From the NCBI GenBank assembly GCA_947494435.1, contig CANLUY010000001.1, positions 248,001 through 312,000 of the forward strand: DNA of 64,000 bases, in the 5' to 3' direction. The position numbers were made by a program, and so were the translations under genes. Below, piece by piece: positions 27,052-38,730 of this stretch. The first letter of the stretch is position 1, and each line of letters starts with the position of its first letter. This DNA comes from an uncultured Litoreibacter sp. (GTDB lineage Bacteria; Pseudomonadota; Alphaproteobacteria; Rhodobacterales; Rhodobacteraceae). The notes beneath the pieces are model-generated. The model saw only the letters and a list, made by a program, of their open reading frames with translations. It searched no databases and was not told the origin of the DNA.

Positions 27052-28089
27052 TTAGGTTGGCATCAACGCCCAATAGTCGAGATCAAGCAAAACGCCGGGA
27101 AGATACTTGCCGTCATCGCCCTTGAGAGAGAACATTTCTGCCTCGGCTTTCTGCGCAACCAGACGCAACCTGATTGCACCGATCCTAGGTGTAGCGGTCT
27201 CAGCTGTCTCAAGAACTTCAGACCACGCCCGGATCGTGTCACCTGACAAGCACGGATTTGCATGTGCCCCGCCGTTCAGACCCACGATCATCTGCGCATT
27301 TGCCAAACCGTTGAAGCTCAACGCTCGCGCCATGGAGATCACATGGCCGCCGTAAATCAACCGGCTGCCGTCTTCGCGAACAGTGGCGTCGAAATGAACT
27401 TTGGCCGTGTTCTGCCACAAGCGCGTGGCAAGCATGTGCTCCGCCTCTTCAATGGTGACACCGTCCACGTGGTCGATCTTTTCGCCGACTGTATAGTCGC
27501 CAAGCCTGTGCGGTTCGCCTGCATGCGTGAAGTTATACCCGTCAAAAGACAGCCCTTCTGGAATGACCAACTCATCGGCGGCAACAGCGGACGCAAGCGT
27601 CGGAACCACTGTGTCTGGGGCCGGCGCATCAACATCGCGCTTTCGCACCATCACCCAGCGCACATAGCTGAGCACCTCGTCACCAAGTTGGTTCTCGCCC
27701 GTTGTGCGCACCCATACCACACCCGTTTTGCCATTGGAATTCTGCTTGAGACCGATCACTTCCGACCGAGACAGAAGCGTGTCCCCCAGATGAACGGGCT
27801 TGAGGAAACGCCCCTCTGCGTAGCCCAGATTGGCCACGGCATTGAGGGAGATATCAGGAACGGTTTTTCCAAAGACCGTGTGAAAGCCAATCAGGTCATC
27901 CAGTGGCGCTTCGTGCAGGCCGCAATCGCGTGCAAACTCGTCAGAGGAATACATCGCGTGGCGCGCCGGATAGAGCGCATGATAAAGCGCACGTTCGCCA
28001 CCTGACAACGTGCGGGGTACGCCATGGTGGATCACTTGGCCAATTGAATAATCTTCAAAGAACCGGCCGGTATTTGTCTTCGTCGCCAT
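27052..28089 (-). CDS. mch: Mesaconyl-CoA hydratase (beta-methylmalyl-CoA dehydratase)
   Basis: A 345-residue double-hotdog MaoC-like hydratase interconverting mesaconyl-C1-CoA and beta-methylmalyl-CoA in the ethylmalonyl-CoA pathway. Typical stretches are GRFFEDYSIGQVIHHGVPRTLSGGERALYHALYPARHAMYSSDEFA and, in the second half, GGHVISMARALSFNGLANA. ATG 28089 has AGGGG upstream and overlaps the stop of the DUF1737 gene (TAATG). It shares an operon with the malyl-CoA thioesterase of the same pathway. Confidence 0.92.
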   Translation of the reverse strand: MATKTNTGRFFEDYSIGQVIHHGVPRTLSGGERALYHALYPARHAMYSSDEFARDCGLHEAPLDDLIGFHTVFGKTVPDISLNAVANLGYAEGRFLKPVHLGDTLLSRSEVIGLKQNSNGKTGVVWVRTTGENQLGDEVLSYVRWVMVRKRDVDAPAPDTVVPTLASAVAADELVIPEGLSFDGYNFTHAGEPHRLGDYTVGEKIDHVDGVTIEEAEHMLATRLWQNTAKVHFDATVREDGSRLIYGGHVISMARALSFNGLANAQMIVGLNGGAHANPCLSGDTIRAWSEVLETAETATPRIGAIRLRLVAQKAEAEMFSLKGDDGKYLPGVLLDLDYWALMPT

Positions 28090-28292
28090 TAATGCGCCCC
28101 TAATTTTGTATCCGGAGTGTAGGTCCCTTCGACCTCTTTCACGACAGATTGACCACAGCGCATAACTTGCGCCTCGTGATCCCACGTTTGTGTGGGTGAG
28201 CCGTAAAGCTCCCAGCCTTTATTCAACGCATCTGTAACCTTGTGGCAAAAGGCGGATGTGTCTTCTTCGCTGAGGAACCGGTAAAGTTTCAT
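28089..28292 (-). CDS. DUF1737 family small protein
   Basis: A 67-residue protein starting MKLYRFLSEEDTSAFCHKV, with KGWELYGSP and VMRCGQSVVKEV, a close fit to DUF1737. The family is common in Rhodobacterales and of unknown function. It is cytoplasmic by composition. It lies one base after the nnrU stop and its own stop overlaps the mch start, so it is translated with mesaconyl-CoA hydratase. Two cysteines (FCHK and RCGQ) are conserved in relatives I recall. Confidence 0.82.
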   Translation of the reverse strand: MKLYRFLSEEDTSAFCHKVTDALNKGWELYGSPTQTWDHEAQVMRCGQSVVKEVEGTYTPDTKLGAH

Positions 28293-28293
28293 A

Positions 28294-28863
28294 TCAACCT
28301 CCGAAAGGTGAGTAGCCCAGCAACGTGTGAACTACGGCAACGATGCTGAACAAAACCAAGGTGATCACGACCAGAACGATTTCGGACTTAACGGGCGCTT
28401 GCGGGGGCGGCGTCCATGGCCCAGTGGCGCGATTTATCATGATGATGGAAATGACGGCCCAGCCCAGCAAACCACCGAACAATATGAGCGACGCCAAGTC
28501 GCCGTTCACCAACAAATGTGCCACGGCCCAAATGATAAAACCGGTCAATTGAGGGTGTCTGAGTTTCGTGCCGAGCCAAACCCGATCCGTCTTTCGTGCG
28601 CTTGCCCCGAAGCAGTAGAATGCCAGTAGCATCAACAGGTTGTTGATGTGCCGGAAGAAACTTGGCGGTTCCCAGACAGGTATGAAGTCCATCTGCCGAT
28701 AGCCGATCACCATGAGCACGACGGACAAAACCAACAGGAACGCGATCACTCCGTTTGACGCATCTCCCATCCGTGCAGAAAGTGACGCTCGCAGGCCCGG
28801 CGCGAGACGTTTGAGCCAATGGACGAAGCTCCACTCAAGAACGCCTAAAATGAGTAACGCCAT
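28294..28863 (-). CDS. NnrU family membrane protein
   Basis: A 189-residue protein with about five transmembrane helices. It shows the NnrU motifs VHWLKRLAPGLRASLSARMGD, WLGTKLRHPQLTGFIIWAVAHLLVNGD and an AHxLxNGD histidine. NnrU was named from denitrification loci and resembles isoprenylcysteine methyltransferase-like membrane enzymes; its role in this operon is unknown. It starts three bases after the mcl2 stop and is the second gene of mcl2-nnrU-DUF1737-mch. Confidence 0.85.
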   Translation of the reverse strand: MALLILGVLEWSFVHWLKRLAPGLRASLSARMGDASNGVIAFLLVLSVVLMVIGYRQMDFIPVWEPPSFFRHINNLLMLLAFYCFGASARKTDRVWLGTKLRHPQLTGFIIWAVAHLLVNGDLASLILFGGLLGWAVISIIMINRATGPWTPPPQAPVKSEIVLVVITLVLFSIVAVVHTLLGYSPFGG

Positions 28864-28866
28864 GGC

Positions 28867-29730
28867 CTATCCTTCCAATGATGCAATCGCCTCAGCTTTG
28901 GCGAGAACCCGCTTTGCGGTCTCAACATGCAGGTTTTCGACGATTTTACCATCGACAACGGCGACGCCCTGCCCTGCAGCCGCGGCTTCTTCAAAAGCTT
29001 CGATCTGACGGCGCGATAGCGCGATATCTTCTTCTGAGGGGGCGTATATCGAATTGGTGATTGCGATCTGCGCGGGATGGATCAGGGTTTTTCCATCAAA
29101 TCCCATTGCGCGTCCTTCAGTGCATTCCGCTGTCAATCCGTCGTCATCTTTGAAGGCGTTATAGACACCATCCACACAAATCAGCCCTTCCGCCCGTGCG
29201 GCCAACAAACAGAGTTGGAGACTTGTCAGCATCGCTGGCCGACCGCTGGAGCCAAGGTCTTTTGCCAAGTCATTTGTCCCAAGCACGAAGCCTTCCATGC
29301 GCGGAGCGGCTGCAATGTCCAGCGCATTCAGAATGCCGTGTGGCGTCTCCATCATCGCCCAAATCGTTGTATGAGCGGCTTGTGGAATTGCATCCATAAG
29401 TCCGCTTAGCGCTTCAATATCAGAGGCTTGGTTGACCTTTGGCAACAAGATCGCATCCGGTCCAACCGCTGCTAGAGTAGCAAGGTCATCCGCGCCCCAT
29501 TCCGTATCGAAACCGTTGATGCGCACAATTCGCCGACGCGAACCGTAGCCTGCAGTTGCCAGCGTTTCTGCGAGTAAAGCGCGTGCTGCTTCTTTCTCAT
29601 CCGGCGATACGGCATCTTCCAGATCGAAGATAATTGCGTCGACGGGAAGCTCTTTGGCTTTCTCTAATGCGCGCGCGCGGGAAGCGGGGATATAGAGAAC
29701 CGAGCGGCATGGGCCAGTGTAGCGTTGCAT
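28867..29730 (-). CDS. mcl2: (3S)-malyl-CoA thioesterase / CoA ester lyase (Mcl2 type)
   Basis: A 287-residue citrate-lyase-beta-like protein. The start (RSVLYIPASRARALEKAKELPVDAIIFDLEDAVSPDEK) fits the Mcl2 group, which hydrolyses (3S)-malyl-CoA to malate in the ethylmalonyl-CoA pathway, rather than the longer Mcl1 lyase. Other marks are MMETPHGILNALDI, GTNDLAKDLG and GFDGKTLIHPAQI. ATG 29730 has GGAAGA upstream. It is the first gene of an operon ending with mesaconyl-CoA hydratase, which supports the assignment. A plain lyase activity cannot be excluded. Confidence 0.83.
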   Translation of the reverse strand: MQRYTGPCRSVLYIPASRARALEKAKELPVDAIIFDLEDAVSPDEKEAARALLAETLATAGYGSRRRIVRINGFDTEWGADDLATLAAVGPDAILLPKVNQASDIEALSGLMDAIPQAAHTTIWAMMETPHGILNALDIAAAPRMEGFVLGTNDLAKDLGSSGRPAMLTSLQLCLLAARAEGLICVDGVYNAFKDDDGLTAECTEGRAMGFDGKTLIHPAQIAITNSIYAPSEEDIALSRRQIEAFEEAAAAGQGVAVVDGKIVENLHVETAKRVLAKAEAIASLEG

Positions 29731-30046
29731 GAGCATCTTCCGTCTTTTTGGTCGCACAGCGTTCCACCACACACAGCGTTTTGACGCAAGTGACTTTCGC
29801 TGCAGCGCAGAAGGTTAAGACGTCAGGTCAAATTCTTTGTATCTTTTGCGGAAACAATAAAAGCAGCGTTCCAGCAATTAACCTTACCTTTCTGATTTGA
29901 TGCGCAGGCTAAGGGCGTGGCTCGGGACCAGCTCGATAACCACACGAATTCAGAACCCAACTCATGAGCCGACAGCATCGCCTCGTGTTTCACTAATGGA
30001 GCAGGCCCATAAGGCGCTATCGCGCCAGACAAAAAGGTAAAAAACA
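29731..30046. other. Intergenic region between divergent mcl2 and a secreted-protein gene
   Basis: There is no convincing coding frame. It must hold the promoter of the mcl2 operon (minus) and that of the small secreted protein (plus). A short perfect hairpin GGCGC-TATC-GCGCC lies at 30013-30026, just ahead of the ribosome binding site of the plus-strand gene. No operator was recognised. Confidence 0.5.
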
Positions 30047-30363
30047 ATGAAACAGCAGTTCATCGCCCTTTCTTTAGGCTGTGTCGCCGCACTGGCCGCA
30101 TCGCAGGCAACCTTCGCGCAATCCTCTAGCCGATGCGCAGAACGTGAAATGGTTCTCGACCGTCTTGGTGGTAAATATGGCGAGACGCGCCGTTCCATTG
30201 GCATGGCCGCAAATAACAGTGTGGTTGAAATGCATGCTTCTACGGAAACGGGCACATGGACGATTACGGTCACACATCCGAATGGCGTGACCTGTATGGT
30301 TGCCGCTGGAACCGCTTTTGAGACGATTGAGGAAGAACTTCCAGCCTCCCTCGGCGCGCCGAC

Positions 30364-30367
<4 letters not shown>
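30047..30367 (+). CDS. Small secreted hypothetical protein
   Basis: A 106-residue protein with a clear signal peptide (KQQFIALSLGCVAALAASQATFA, cleavage near residue 24). The mature domain holds two cysteines (SSRCAER and GVTCMVA) and the segment TETGTWTITVTHPNGVTC. Similar secreted proteins of about 100 residues occur in other Rhodobacterales; function unknown. ATG 30047 is preceded by AAGG. The stop overlaps the convergent TSUP gene in CTAA. Confidence 0.75.
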
Positions 30368-32244
<1,877 letters not shown>

Positions 32245-32265
32245 ACCATCTTGCATTTTATCTGG

Positions 32266-32294
32266 AGGGGCCCTGCGATGCGGGGCCCTTCTTC
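32266..32294 (+). terminator. Intrinsic terminator of mdh
   Basis: AGGGGCCCTGC (32266-32276) pairs with GCGGGGCCCTT (32280-32290), with two G-T pairs and a GAT loop, followed by a T-rich stretch. It lies 21 bp after the mdh stop. Confidence 0.8.
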
Positions 32295-32346
32295 ACTTCT
32301 GCTTCATATTTCTTAGAAAATTTTAAAGATTCGTTTAATTCGAACT

Positions 32347-32384
32347 ATTTGTGATCACACTATTTTCCGCCGTGATCACAAATG
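32347..32384 (+). promoter_or_regulatory. Paired TGTGATCACA-type palindromes upstream of sucC
   Basis: TGTGATCACA (32350-32359, perfect palindrome) and CGTGATCACA (32371-32380) have centres 21 bp apart, as at sdhC. The 14-mer CGTGATCACAAATG (32371-32384) is identical at 26301-26314. The pair sits 98-128 bp before the sucC start and after the mdh terminator, where a suc promoter is expected. The same palindrome lies at the gntR start (43239-43248). Confidence 0.7.
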
Positions 32385-32477
32385 TCGGGTTTTCATGTGC
32401 TTCATCAATTATTCGCTTTTCCGTTGAACATATGCCGTGTCACATCGGTGACAACAGCGCATACAAGGAGAAGAGCT

Positions 32478-33671
32478 TTGAATATCCACGAGTATCAGGC
32501 GAAAGCCTTGTTGCGCAGCTACGGCGCGCCAGTATCTGACGGCCGCGTTGTCACACGAGCCGAGGACGCGAAAACTGCCGCAGGCGAATTGGACGGTCCA
32601 TTGTGGGTTGTCAAAGCGCAAATCCATGCGGGCGGGCGTGGCAAAGGCTCTTTCAAAGAAGCCGATGCTGGTGAAAAAGGCGGCGTGCGTCTTACCAAAT
32701 CCGTTGAAGAAGCAGCCTCAGAGGCCAAGAAGATGCTTGGCCGGACATTGGTTACTCATCAGTCCGGCCCAGCAGGCAAACAAGTCAACCGCATCTACAT
32801 TGAAGACGGCTCCGGTATTGAGACCGAGCTCTATCTTGCGGTTCTCGTCGACCGGCAGACCAGCCGTATTTCTTTCGTCTGCTCGACTGAAGGCGGAATG
32901 GACATCGAAGCGGTCGCTGCAGAAACGCCAGAGAAGATCCTCGGCTTCTCTGTCGACCCTGCCACTGGATACCAGCCCTATCACGGTCGCCGTATCGCGT
33001 TCTCGCTGGGTCTCAAGGGTGCACAAGTCAAACAGTGCGTCAGCTTGATGGGCACACTTTATAAACTCTTCCTCGACAAAGACATGGAGATGCTGGAGAT
33101 CAATCCGCTGATCGTCACGGATGGTGGCGACCTGAAATGCCTTGATGCAAAAATGGGGTTCGATGGCAACGCTGTTTATCGCCACTCCGACATTGCGCAG
33201 CTTCGTGACGAGACCGAAGAAGATCCCAAAGAACTTGCCGCGTCCAAATATGACCTGAACTACATTGCCCTCGATGGGGAGATCGGCTGCATGGTCAACG
33301 GTGCGGGCCTTGCTATGGCAACGATGGATATCATCAAGCTTTACGGCGCTGAGCCTGCCAACTTCCTAGATGTCGGCGGCGGCGCGACGAAAGAGAAGGT
33401 CACCGAAGCATTCAAGATCATCACGTCCGATCCGCAGGTGAAAGGCATCCTGGTCAACATCTTCGGCGGTATCATGCGCTGTGATGTCATCGCGGAAGGC
33501 GTTGTGTCCGCCGTGAAAGAGGTCGGTCTAAAAGTACCTTTGGTTGTGCGTCTTGAAGGCACAAATGTCGAAGAAGGGAAGCGCATAATCAACGAAAGCG
33601 ACGTTGACGTAATTGCGGCAGATGACCTCAAAGACGGTGCGCAGAAAATCGTGAAGGCTGTGAAAGGCTAA
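32478..33671 (+). CDS. sucC: Succinyl-CoA synthetase beta subunit
   Basis: A 397-residue ADP/GDP-forming subunit. It begins [18 protein letters not shown] and has the ATP-grasp loop [28 protein letters not shown] and [13 protein letters not shown]. The start is TTG 32478, with AAGGAG seven bases upstream; this gives the usual family length, while upstream ATG codons do not. It is the first gene of the suc operon. The partner sucD is not adjacent: a secreted-protein gene intervenes. Confidence 0.95.
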   Translation: MNIHEYQAKALLRSYGAPVSDGRVVTRAEDAKTAAGELDGPLWVVKAQIHAGGRGKGSFKEADAGEKGGVRLTKSVEEAASEAKKMLGRTLVTHQSGPAGKQVNRIYIEDGSGIETELYLAVLVDRQTSRISFVCSTEGGMDIEAVAAETPEKILGFSVDPATGYQPYHGRRIAFSLGLKGAQVKQCVSLMGTLYKLFLDKDMEMLEINPLIVTDGGDLKCLDAKMGFDGNAVYRHSDIAQLRDETEEDPKELAASKYDLNYIALDGEIGCMVNGAGLAMATMDIIKLYGAEPANFLDVGGGATKEKVTEAFKIITSDPQVKGILVNIFGGIMRCDVIAEGVVSAVKEVGLKVPLVVRLEGTNVEEGKRIINESDVDVIAADDLKDGAQKIVKAVKG

Positions 33672-33676
33672 GCCCT

Positions 33677-34777
33677 GTGCAGGTTGTCGTGCGCCTACCC
33701 CGTTTGTGTACCCCAGCGTCAGCTGTGTTGAGAGTTGGACTGACCCTTGGCACTCTGGCTTTGCACACAAACGCCGCTTCGGCCCAAGACCTGTTCAATT
33801 CAACAGCACTGTTGACGCACTTCGCGACCCGCTGCGGACAAATCGCGGCGGACCCGACCAAAGCGGTCTCCGGCATCGCGGGCGCGTCCGCACGCATCGC
33901 AGGTGATCGCAGCTTGATCGTCCACAAAGAACCAGCAGGCCCAAATGGGACCATTGCGTTCCGTCAGACGGTCTTTCCTGACGGAAAAAACTCTGATTGC
34001 GCTTTGGTGATGAAAGACTTCACACCGGGTCTTTATAACGATTTGGGCAAACTCATTGCGGAGAACGGTTCCGCTCTTTTTGGCACCGAAGTCGCAGTCA
34101 CAGGCAGCCACGCAGGGGAGGATGCCGTGCAAATGATAGCCACTTCAGGCTACCCCCCTGCCGCCTCTTTGACGCATGTGCAGTCACGCGATGAACTGGA
34201 AATGGTCCTGTCGTTGAACAGTGCCGTGACACCCACAGCCGCACCGTCTCAACCAGAACCAAAGCCAGAGCCAGAAACCGCCCAGGCGCCGCAACCGCAA
34301 GTGCTCGACGTCGCGCCTGCACCGGAACCGGTGGTTTTTTCCGCTCAGGACTTAGCTGCAGCCGACGATATTGTTCTTGGTCTCGCCGGTTGCCTGAACG
34401 CGAGCAATGACCCAACGGCATTGGCGCCAGCAATGCTTGAGGCAGGTTTTGATTTCGAAGGCCTCAGTCAAGACGGCGATTTGATGTTCAAAAAGGCAGG
34501 CGTAACGGCACAACTCTCGTCCTCAGCCAGCACCGGCCTTTGTACACTGACTGCAGCTTCAGCACCTTACGAATTAGCGGCACACATTGGCGAAAAAGCA
34601 ACGCAGCTTTTCGTCACCGCAGGGGCACCCGCCCCGCAACCCGCCACTGTCGATGGCTGCCCCGCGACACGCCTCACTGGACCTTATGGCCCTGTGACCC
34701 TCACCTACCTTAACCCATCTTTCCGCGCGACATGTGGCGACCCCTTGGGCGCCGCGGTCCGCCTCAGCCTGCAATAA
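33677..34777 (+). CDS. Secreted protein of unknown function inserted between sucC and sucD
   Basis: A 366-residue protein starting at GTG 33677, five bases after the sucC stop. It has a signal peptide (VGLTLGTLALHTNAASAQ) and two mature halves joined by a proline-rich linker (PEPKPEPETAQAPQPQ, about 190-215). The halves look related: each has a Cys, an A/S-x-DPT-A segment, a DG turn, a second Cys with L and an ending LF segment. It is probably periplasmic. I recognise no known family. It sits in frame-tight context inside the suc operon, ending nine bases before sucD. Confidence 0.72.
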   Translation: MQVVVRLPRLCTPASAVLRVGLTLGTLALHTNAASAQDLFNSTALLTHFATRCGQIAADPTKAVSGIAGASARIAGDRSLIVHKEPAGPNGTIAFRQTVFPDGKNSDCALVMKDFTPGLYNDLGKLIAENGSALFGTEVAVTGSHAGEDAVQMIATSGYPPAASLTHVQSRDELEMVLSLNSAVTPTAAPSQPEPKPEPETAQAPQPQVLDVAPAPEPVVFSAQDLAAADDIVLGLAGCLNASNDPTALAPAMLEAGFDFEGLSQDGDLMFKKAGVTAQLSSSASTGLCTLTAASAPYELAAHIGEKATQLFVTAGAPAPQPATVDGCPATRLTGPYGPVTLTYLNPSFRATCGDPLGAAVRLSLQ

Positions 34778-34786
34778 GGAGCCAAC

Positions 34787-35668
34787 ATGGCCATTCTCAT
34801 CGACGAAACCACTAAGGTGATCTGCCAGGGCTTCACCGGCTCTCAAGGCACATTCCATTCCGAGCAGGCAATTGCATACGGCACACAGATGGTCGGCGGT
34901 GTCACACCGGGCAAAGGCGGGCAGACACATCTGGACCTTCCTGTGTTTAACTCCTGTCACGAAGCCGTTGAAAAAACCGGTGCGAATGCCTCAGTGATCT
35001 ACGTCCCTCCACCGTTTGCAGCGGATTCCATCTTGGAAGCGCTGGATGCCGAGATTCCGTTTATCTGCTGCATCACCGAAGGCATCCCTGTTCTCGATAT
35101 GATGCGTGTGAAACGTGCATTGGAAGGGTCCAGCAGCATTCTGATCGGCCCGAACTGCCCCGGCGTTATCACGCCCGATGCTTGCAAGATCGGCATTATG
35201 CCTGGCCATATCCATAAACGTGGTTCCGTTGGTGTTGTCTCGCGCTCCGGCACATTGACCTATGAGGCGGTGAAACAAACGACAGATTCAGGTCTTGGCC
35301 AATCCACTGCGGTAGGTATCGGCGGTGACCCGATCAAAGGCACCGAACATATCGATGTGCTCGAGCGTTTCCTCGCGGATGACGAAACTCAATCCATTAT
35401 TATGATCGGCGAGATCGGCGGCTCTGCGGAAGAAGAAGCCGCACAATTCCTCGCAGATGAGAAAAAGAAGGGCCGCTGGAAACCGACAGCGGGCTTCATT
35501 GCGGGCCGCACAGCCCCTCCAGGCCGCCGCATGGGACACGCAGGCGCGATTGTCGCAGGCGGCAAAGGCGGCGCGGAAGACAAAATCGAAGCTATGCGCT
35601 CAGCCGGCATTATCGTAGCCGAAAGCCCTGCGGGCCTCGGTGAGGCTGTTCTGGAAGCAATCGGCTGA
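34787..35668 (+). CDS. sucD: Succinyl-CoA synthetase alpha subunit
   Basis: A 293-residue subunit with the CoA-binding start ([28 protein letters not shown]), [19 protein letters not shown], and the phosphohistidine in [15 protein letters not shown] (about 251). It has a good ribosome binding site (AAGGAG). It forms succinyl-CoA synthetase with SucC, although the two genes are separated by 1.1 kb. The sucA start follows after 104 bp. Confidence 0.96.
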   Translation: MAILIDETTKVICQGFTGSQGTFHSEQAIAYGTQMVGGVTPGKGGQTHLDLPVFNSCHEAVEKTGANASVIYVPPPFAADSILEALDAEIPFICCITEGIPVLDMMRVKRALEGSSSILIGPNCPGVITPDACKIGIMPGHIHKRGSVGVVSRSGTLTYEAVKQTTDSGLGQSTAVGIGGDPIKGTEHIDVLERFLADDETQSIIMIGEIGGSAEEEAAQFLADEKKKGRWKPTAGFIAGRTAPPGRRMGHAGAIVAGGKGGAEDKIEAMRSAGIIVAESPAGLGEAVLEAIG

Positions 35669-35772
35669 TCACACGCGACAGCGCTTGGGCCGTCCCGCAG
35701 GAAAGGCCCAAGCAAAAGACCGTGGTTCCGAGAGGAACCTCAATTTCGAAACAGCCGCAAAGAGGCTCAAAA

Positions 35773-38727
35773 ATGACCGACCAGTCCAACAACGACCAGT
35801 TTCACGCGTCATCTTTCATGCAAGGCCACAATGCCGAGTATCTTGAACAGCTCTACGCACGTTATGCACAAGACCCGAATGCGGTCGACGAGGGTTGGCG
35901 GAACTTTTTCAAGGAACTGGGTGATACGGAGTTGGCACAAGCTGAAGCGGCTGGGCCAAGTTGGGCACGCACCGATTGGCCGCCTCAGCCAAATGATGAC
36001 CTGACCTCTGCTTTGGATGGACAATGGGCGCCTGACGAGGCGCCGAAAGCCGCCGAAAAGATCAAAGCTAAAGCCGCCGACATGGGCGTCCAAGTCTCTG
36101 ATGATCAAGTGCGCAATGCGGTCTTGGACTCCATCCGGGCCATCATGATCATCCGCGCCTACCGGATTCGCGGCCATCTCGCCGCCGATCTCGATCCATT
36201 GGGCATGCGTGAGACCGACAATCATCCCGAACTTGATCCAAAAAACTACGGCTTTACCGAAGCCGACATGGATCGTCCGATCTTTATCGACAATGTGTTG
36301 GGTCTTGAAACCGCCACGATGAGAGAAATCCTCGCCATCGTGAAACGTACCTATTGCGGTACATTTGCGCTGCAATACATGCACATTTCAAACCCGGAAG
36401 AGGCTGGCTGGCTAAAAGAACGCATCGAAGGGTTCAACAAAGAAATCACCTTCACCAAAGAAGGGCGTAAAGCGATCCTGAATAAGCTGGTCGAGGCTGA
36501 AGGATTCGAGAAGTTCCTGCATGTCAAATATATGGGCACCAAACGGTTTGGGCTCGATGGCGGCGAAAGCCTGATCCCTGCGATGGAACAGATCATCAAG
36601 CGTGGTGGTCAACTGGGCGTGCAAGATATCATCGTCGGCATGCCGCACCGCGGTCGCCTGAGCGTTCTCGCGAATGTAATGCAAAAGCCATACAAAGCGA
36701 TTTTCAACGAGTTTCAAGGCGGCAGCTTTAAGCCCGAGGACGTCGATGGCTCTGGCGATGTGAAATATCACCTCGGCGCAAGTTCGGACCGCGAGTTTGA
36801 CGGCAATTCCGTTCACCTGTCTTTGACCGCTAACCCGTCACACCTTGAGGCCGTTAATCCGGTCGTGTTGGGAAAGGCCCGCGCCAAACAAGATCAATTG
36901 AACGACGAAGACCGCACGAAGGTCATGCCGATCCTTTTGCACGGGGACGCAGCTTTTGCGGGTCAGGGCGTTGTGGCTGAAGGGTTTGGCCTATCCGGCC
37001 TCAAAGGTCATAAAACCGGCGGCACGATGCATATCGTTGTGAATAACCAGATCGGCTTCACAACCGCACCTCACTTCTCACGTTCCTCCCCCTATCCCAC
37101 AGACATCGCGCTGATGGTCGAGGCTCCTATTTTCCACGTGAACGGTGACGATCCCGAAGCTGTGGTACATGCCGCGAAAGTGGCCACAGAGTTCCGCCAG
37201 AAATTCCACAAAGACGTGGTTCTGGACATCATCTGCTACCGCAGGTTTGGTCACAACGAGGGCGATGAGCCCATGTTCACCAACCCAATGATGTACAAGA
37301 AGATCAAAAAGCAAAAAACGACGCTGACCTTGTACACTGAACGCCTGATCAATGACGGTCTGATGCCCGAGGGCGAGATCGAAGACATGAAAGCCGCGTT
37401 CCAATCCTATCTGAACGAAGAGTTCGAAGCAGGACGTGACTACAAACCAAATAAAGCGGATTGGCTTGACGGGAAATGGTCGCATCTCGACACGCGCGGC
37501 GAAGAATACGAGCGCGGCAAGACGTCAATTTCTGACGCAACCTTTGACGAGATCGGCGCATCGCTCATCAAAGCCCCGGACGGCTTTCCGCTTCACAAAA
37601 CTGTCTCCCGCCTCCTCGAGTCAAAAAAGAAAATGTTTGAAAGCGGCGAAGGCTTTGATTGGGCGACCGGCGAAGCTTTGGCTTTCGGCTCCCTTTTAAC
37701 CGAAGGATACCCAGTTCGTCTTTCCGGCCAAGATTCAACCCGCGGCACCTTTTCGCAGCGCCATTCCGGCCTTGTGAACCAAGAAACAGAAGAGCGGTTT
37801 TACCCGCTGAACAACATCCGCGAAGGTCAATCACAATACGAAGTCATCGACTCGATGCTGTCGGAATACGCGGTGCTAGGCTTTGAATATGGCTACTCGT
37901 TGGCCGAACCAAACGCGCTCGTCCTTTGGGAAGCACAATTTGGCGATTTCGCCAACGGCGCGCAGATCATGTTCGACCAATTCATTAGCTCCGGCGAAAG
38001 CAAGTGGCTGCGTATGTCCGGTTTGGTGATGCTTCTGCCGCATGGATTTGAAGGTCAGGGCCCAGAACACTCATCTGCCCGCCTTGAGCGGTTCTTGCAA
38101 ATGTGTGGCGGTGACAACTGGATTATCGCAAATTGTACGACCCCTGCGAACTACTTTCATATCCTGCGTCGCCAAATCCACCGGGACTATCGCAAGCCAC
38201 TGGTGATGATGACACCGAAATCTCTGCTGCGTCACAAGATGGCCGTGAGCAAGAAGGAAGAATTCACCAACGGGTCTTCATTCCACCGTGTACTGTGGGA
38301 CGACGCGCAGTTCGGCAATTCAGACACAAAACTCGTCGCAGATGACAAGATCAAACGCGTCGTCATGTGTTCGGGCAAGGTCTATTTTGACTTGCTAGAA
38401 GAACGCGACGCACGCGGCATCGACGACATTTATCTGCTGCGCTACGAGCAGTTTTACCCGTTCCCTGCACAATCGTCCGTGCAGGAACTCGGCCGCTTCG
38501 CAAATGCGGAGATGGTCTGGTGCCAAGAAGAGCCCCGCAACCAAGGCGGCTGGACGTTCATGGAACCTAATCTGGAATGGGTCCTGTCGCGCATCGGTGC
38601 CAAACACACACGGCCTGTCTATGCCGGACGCGCCGCCTCCGCTTCGCCCGCGACGGGTCTGGCCAGCAGACATAAAGAAGAACAAGCTGCGCTCGTGAAT
38701 GATGCGCTCACACTGGAAGGGAAATAA
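35773..38727 (+). CDS. sucA: 2-oxoglutarate dehydrogenase E1 component
   Basis: A 984-residue thiamine-diphosphate enzyme that decarboxylates 2-oxoglutarate. It carries the N-terminal YLEQLYARYAQDPNAVDEGWRNFF binding helix, then GMPHRGRLSVLANV, LHGDAAFAGQGVVAE, NNQIGFTT, and the late QFGDFANGAQIMFDQFISSGESKW. ATG 35773 (MTDQSNNDQF) has GAGGCTC upstream; the frame extends 17 codons further back without support. It is followed by sucB after three bases. Confidence 0.96.
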   Translation: MTDQSNNDQFHASSFMQGHNAEYLEQLYARYAQDPNAVDEGWRNFFKELGDTELAQAEAAGPSWARTDWPPQPNDDLTSALDGQWAPDEAPKAAEKIKAKAADMGVQVSDDQVRNAVLDSIRAIMIIRAYRIRGHLAADLDPLGMRETDNHPELDPKNYGFTEADMDRPIFIDNVLGLETATMREILAIVKRTYCGTFALQYMHISNPEEAGWLKERIEGFNKEITFTKEGRKAILNKLVEAEGFEKFLHVKYMGTKRFGLDGGESLIPAMEQIIKRGGQLGVQDIIVGMPHRGRLSVLANVMQKPYKAIFNEFQGGSFKPEDVDGSGDVKYHLGASSDREFDGNSVHLSLTANPSHLEAVNPVVLGKARAKQDQLNDEDRTKVMPILLHGDAAFAGQGVVAEGFGLSGLKGHKTGGTMHIVVNNQIGFTTAPHFSRSSPYPTDIALMVEAPIFHVNGDDPEAVVHAAKVATEFRQKFHKDVVLDIICYRRFGHNEGDEPMFTNPMMYKKIKKQKTTLTLYTERLINDGLMPEGEIEDMKAAFQSYLNEEFEAGRDYKPNKADWLDGKWSHLDTRGEEYERGKTSISDATFDEIGASLIKAPDGFPLHKTVSRLLESKKKMFESGEGFDWATGEALAFGSLLTEGYPVRLSGQDSTRGTFSQRHSGLVNQETEERFYPLNNIREGQSQYEVIDSMLSEYAVLGFEYGYSLAEPNALVLWEAQFGDFANGAQIMFDQFISSGESKWLRMSGLVMLLPHGFEGQGPEHSSARLERFLQMCGGDNWIIANCTTPANYFHILRRQIHRDYRKPLVMMTPKSLLRHKMAVSKKEEFTNGSSFHRVLWDDAQFGNSDTKLVADDKIKRVVMCSGKVYFDLLEERDARGIDDIYLLRYEQFYPFPAQSSVQELGRFANAEMVWCQEEPRNQGGWTFMEPNLEWVLSRIGAKHTRPVYAGRAASASPATGLASRHKEEQAALVNDALTLEGK

Positions 38728-38730
38728 TCC

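Noticed and set aside
2515-28370. Other GTGATCAC copies (near 2515, 13441, 16571, 24430, 28364)
   Set aside because: All are single, inside coding sequence, and explained by common codons (for example Asp-His or Val-Ile-Thr); none has a partner 21 bp away.
32347-32384. Cyclic-AMP receptor (CRP) site at the suc promoter
   Set aside because: CRP sites are TGTGA-N6-TCACA; here the halves are directly joined as TGTGATCACA, so the spacing does not fit.
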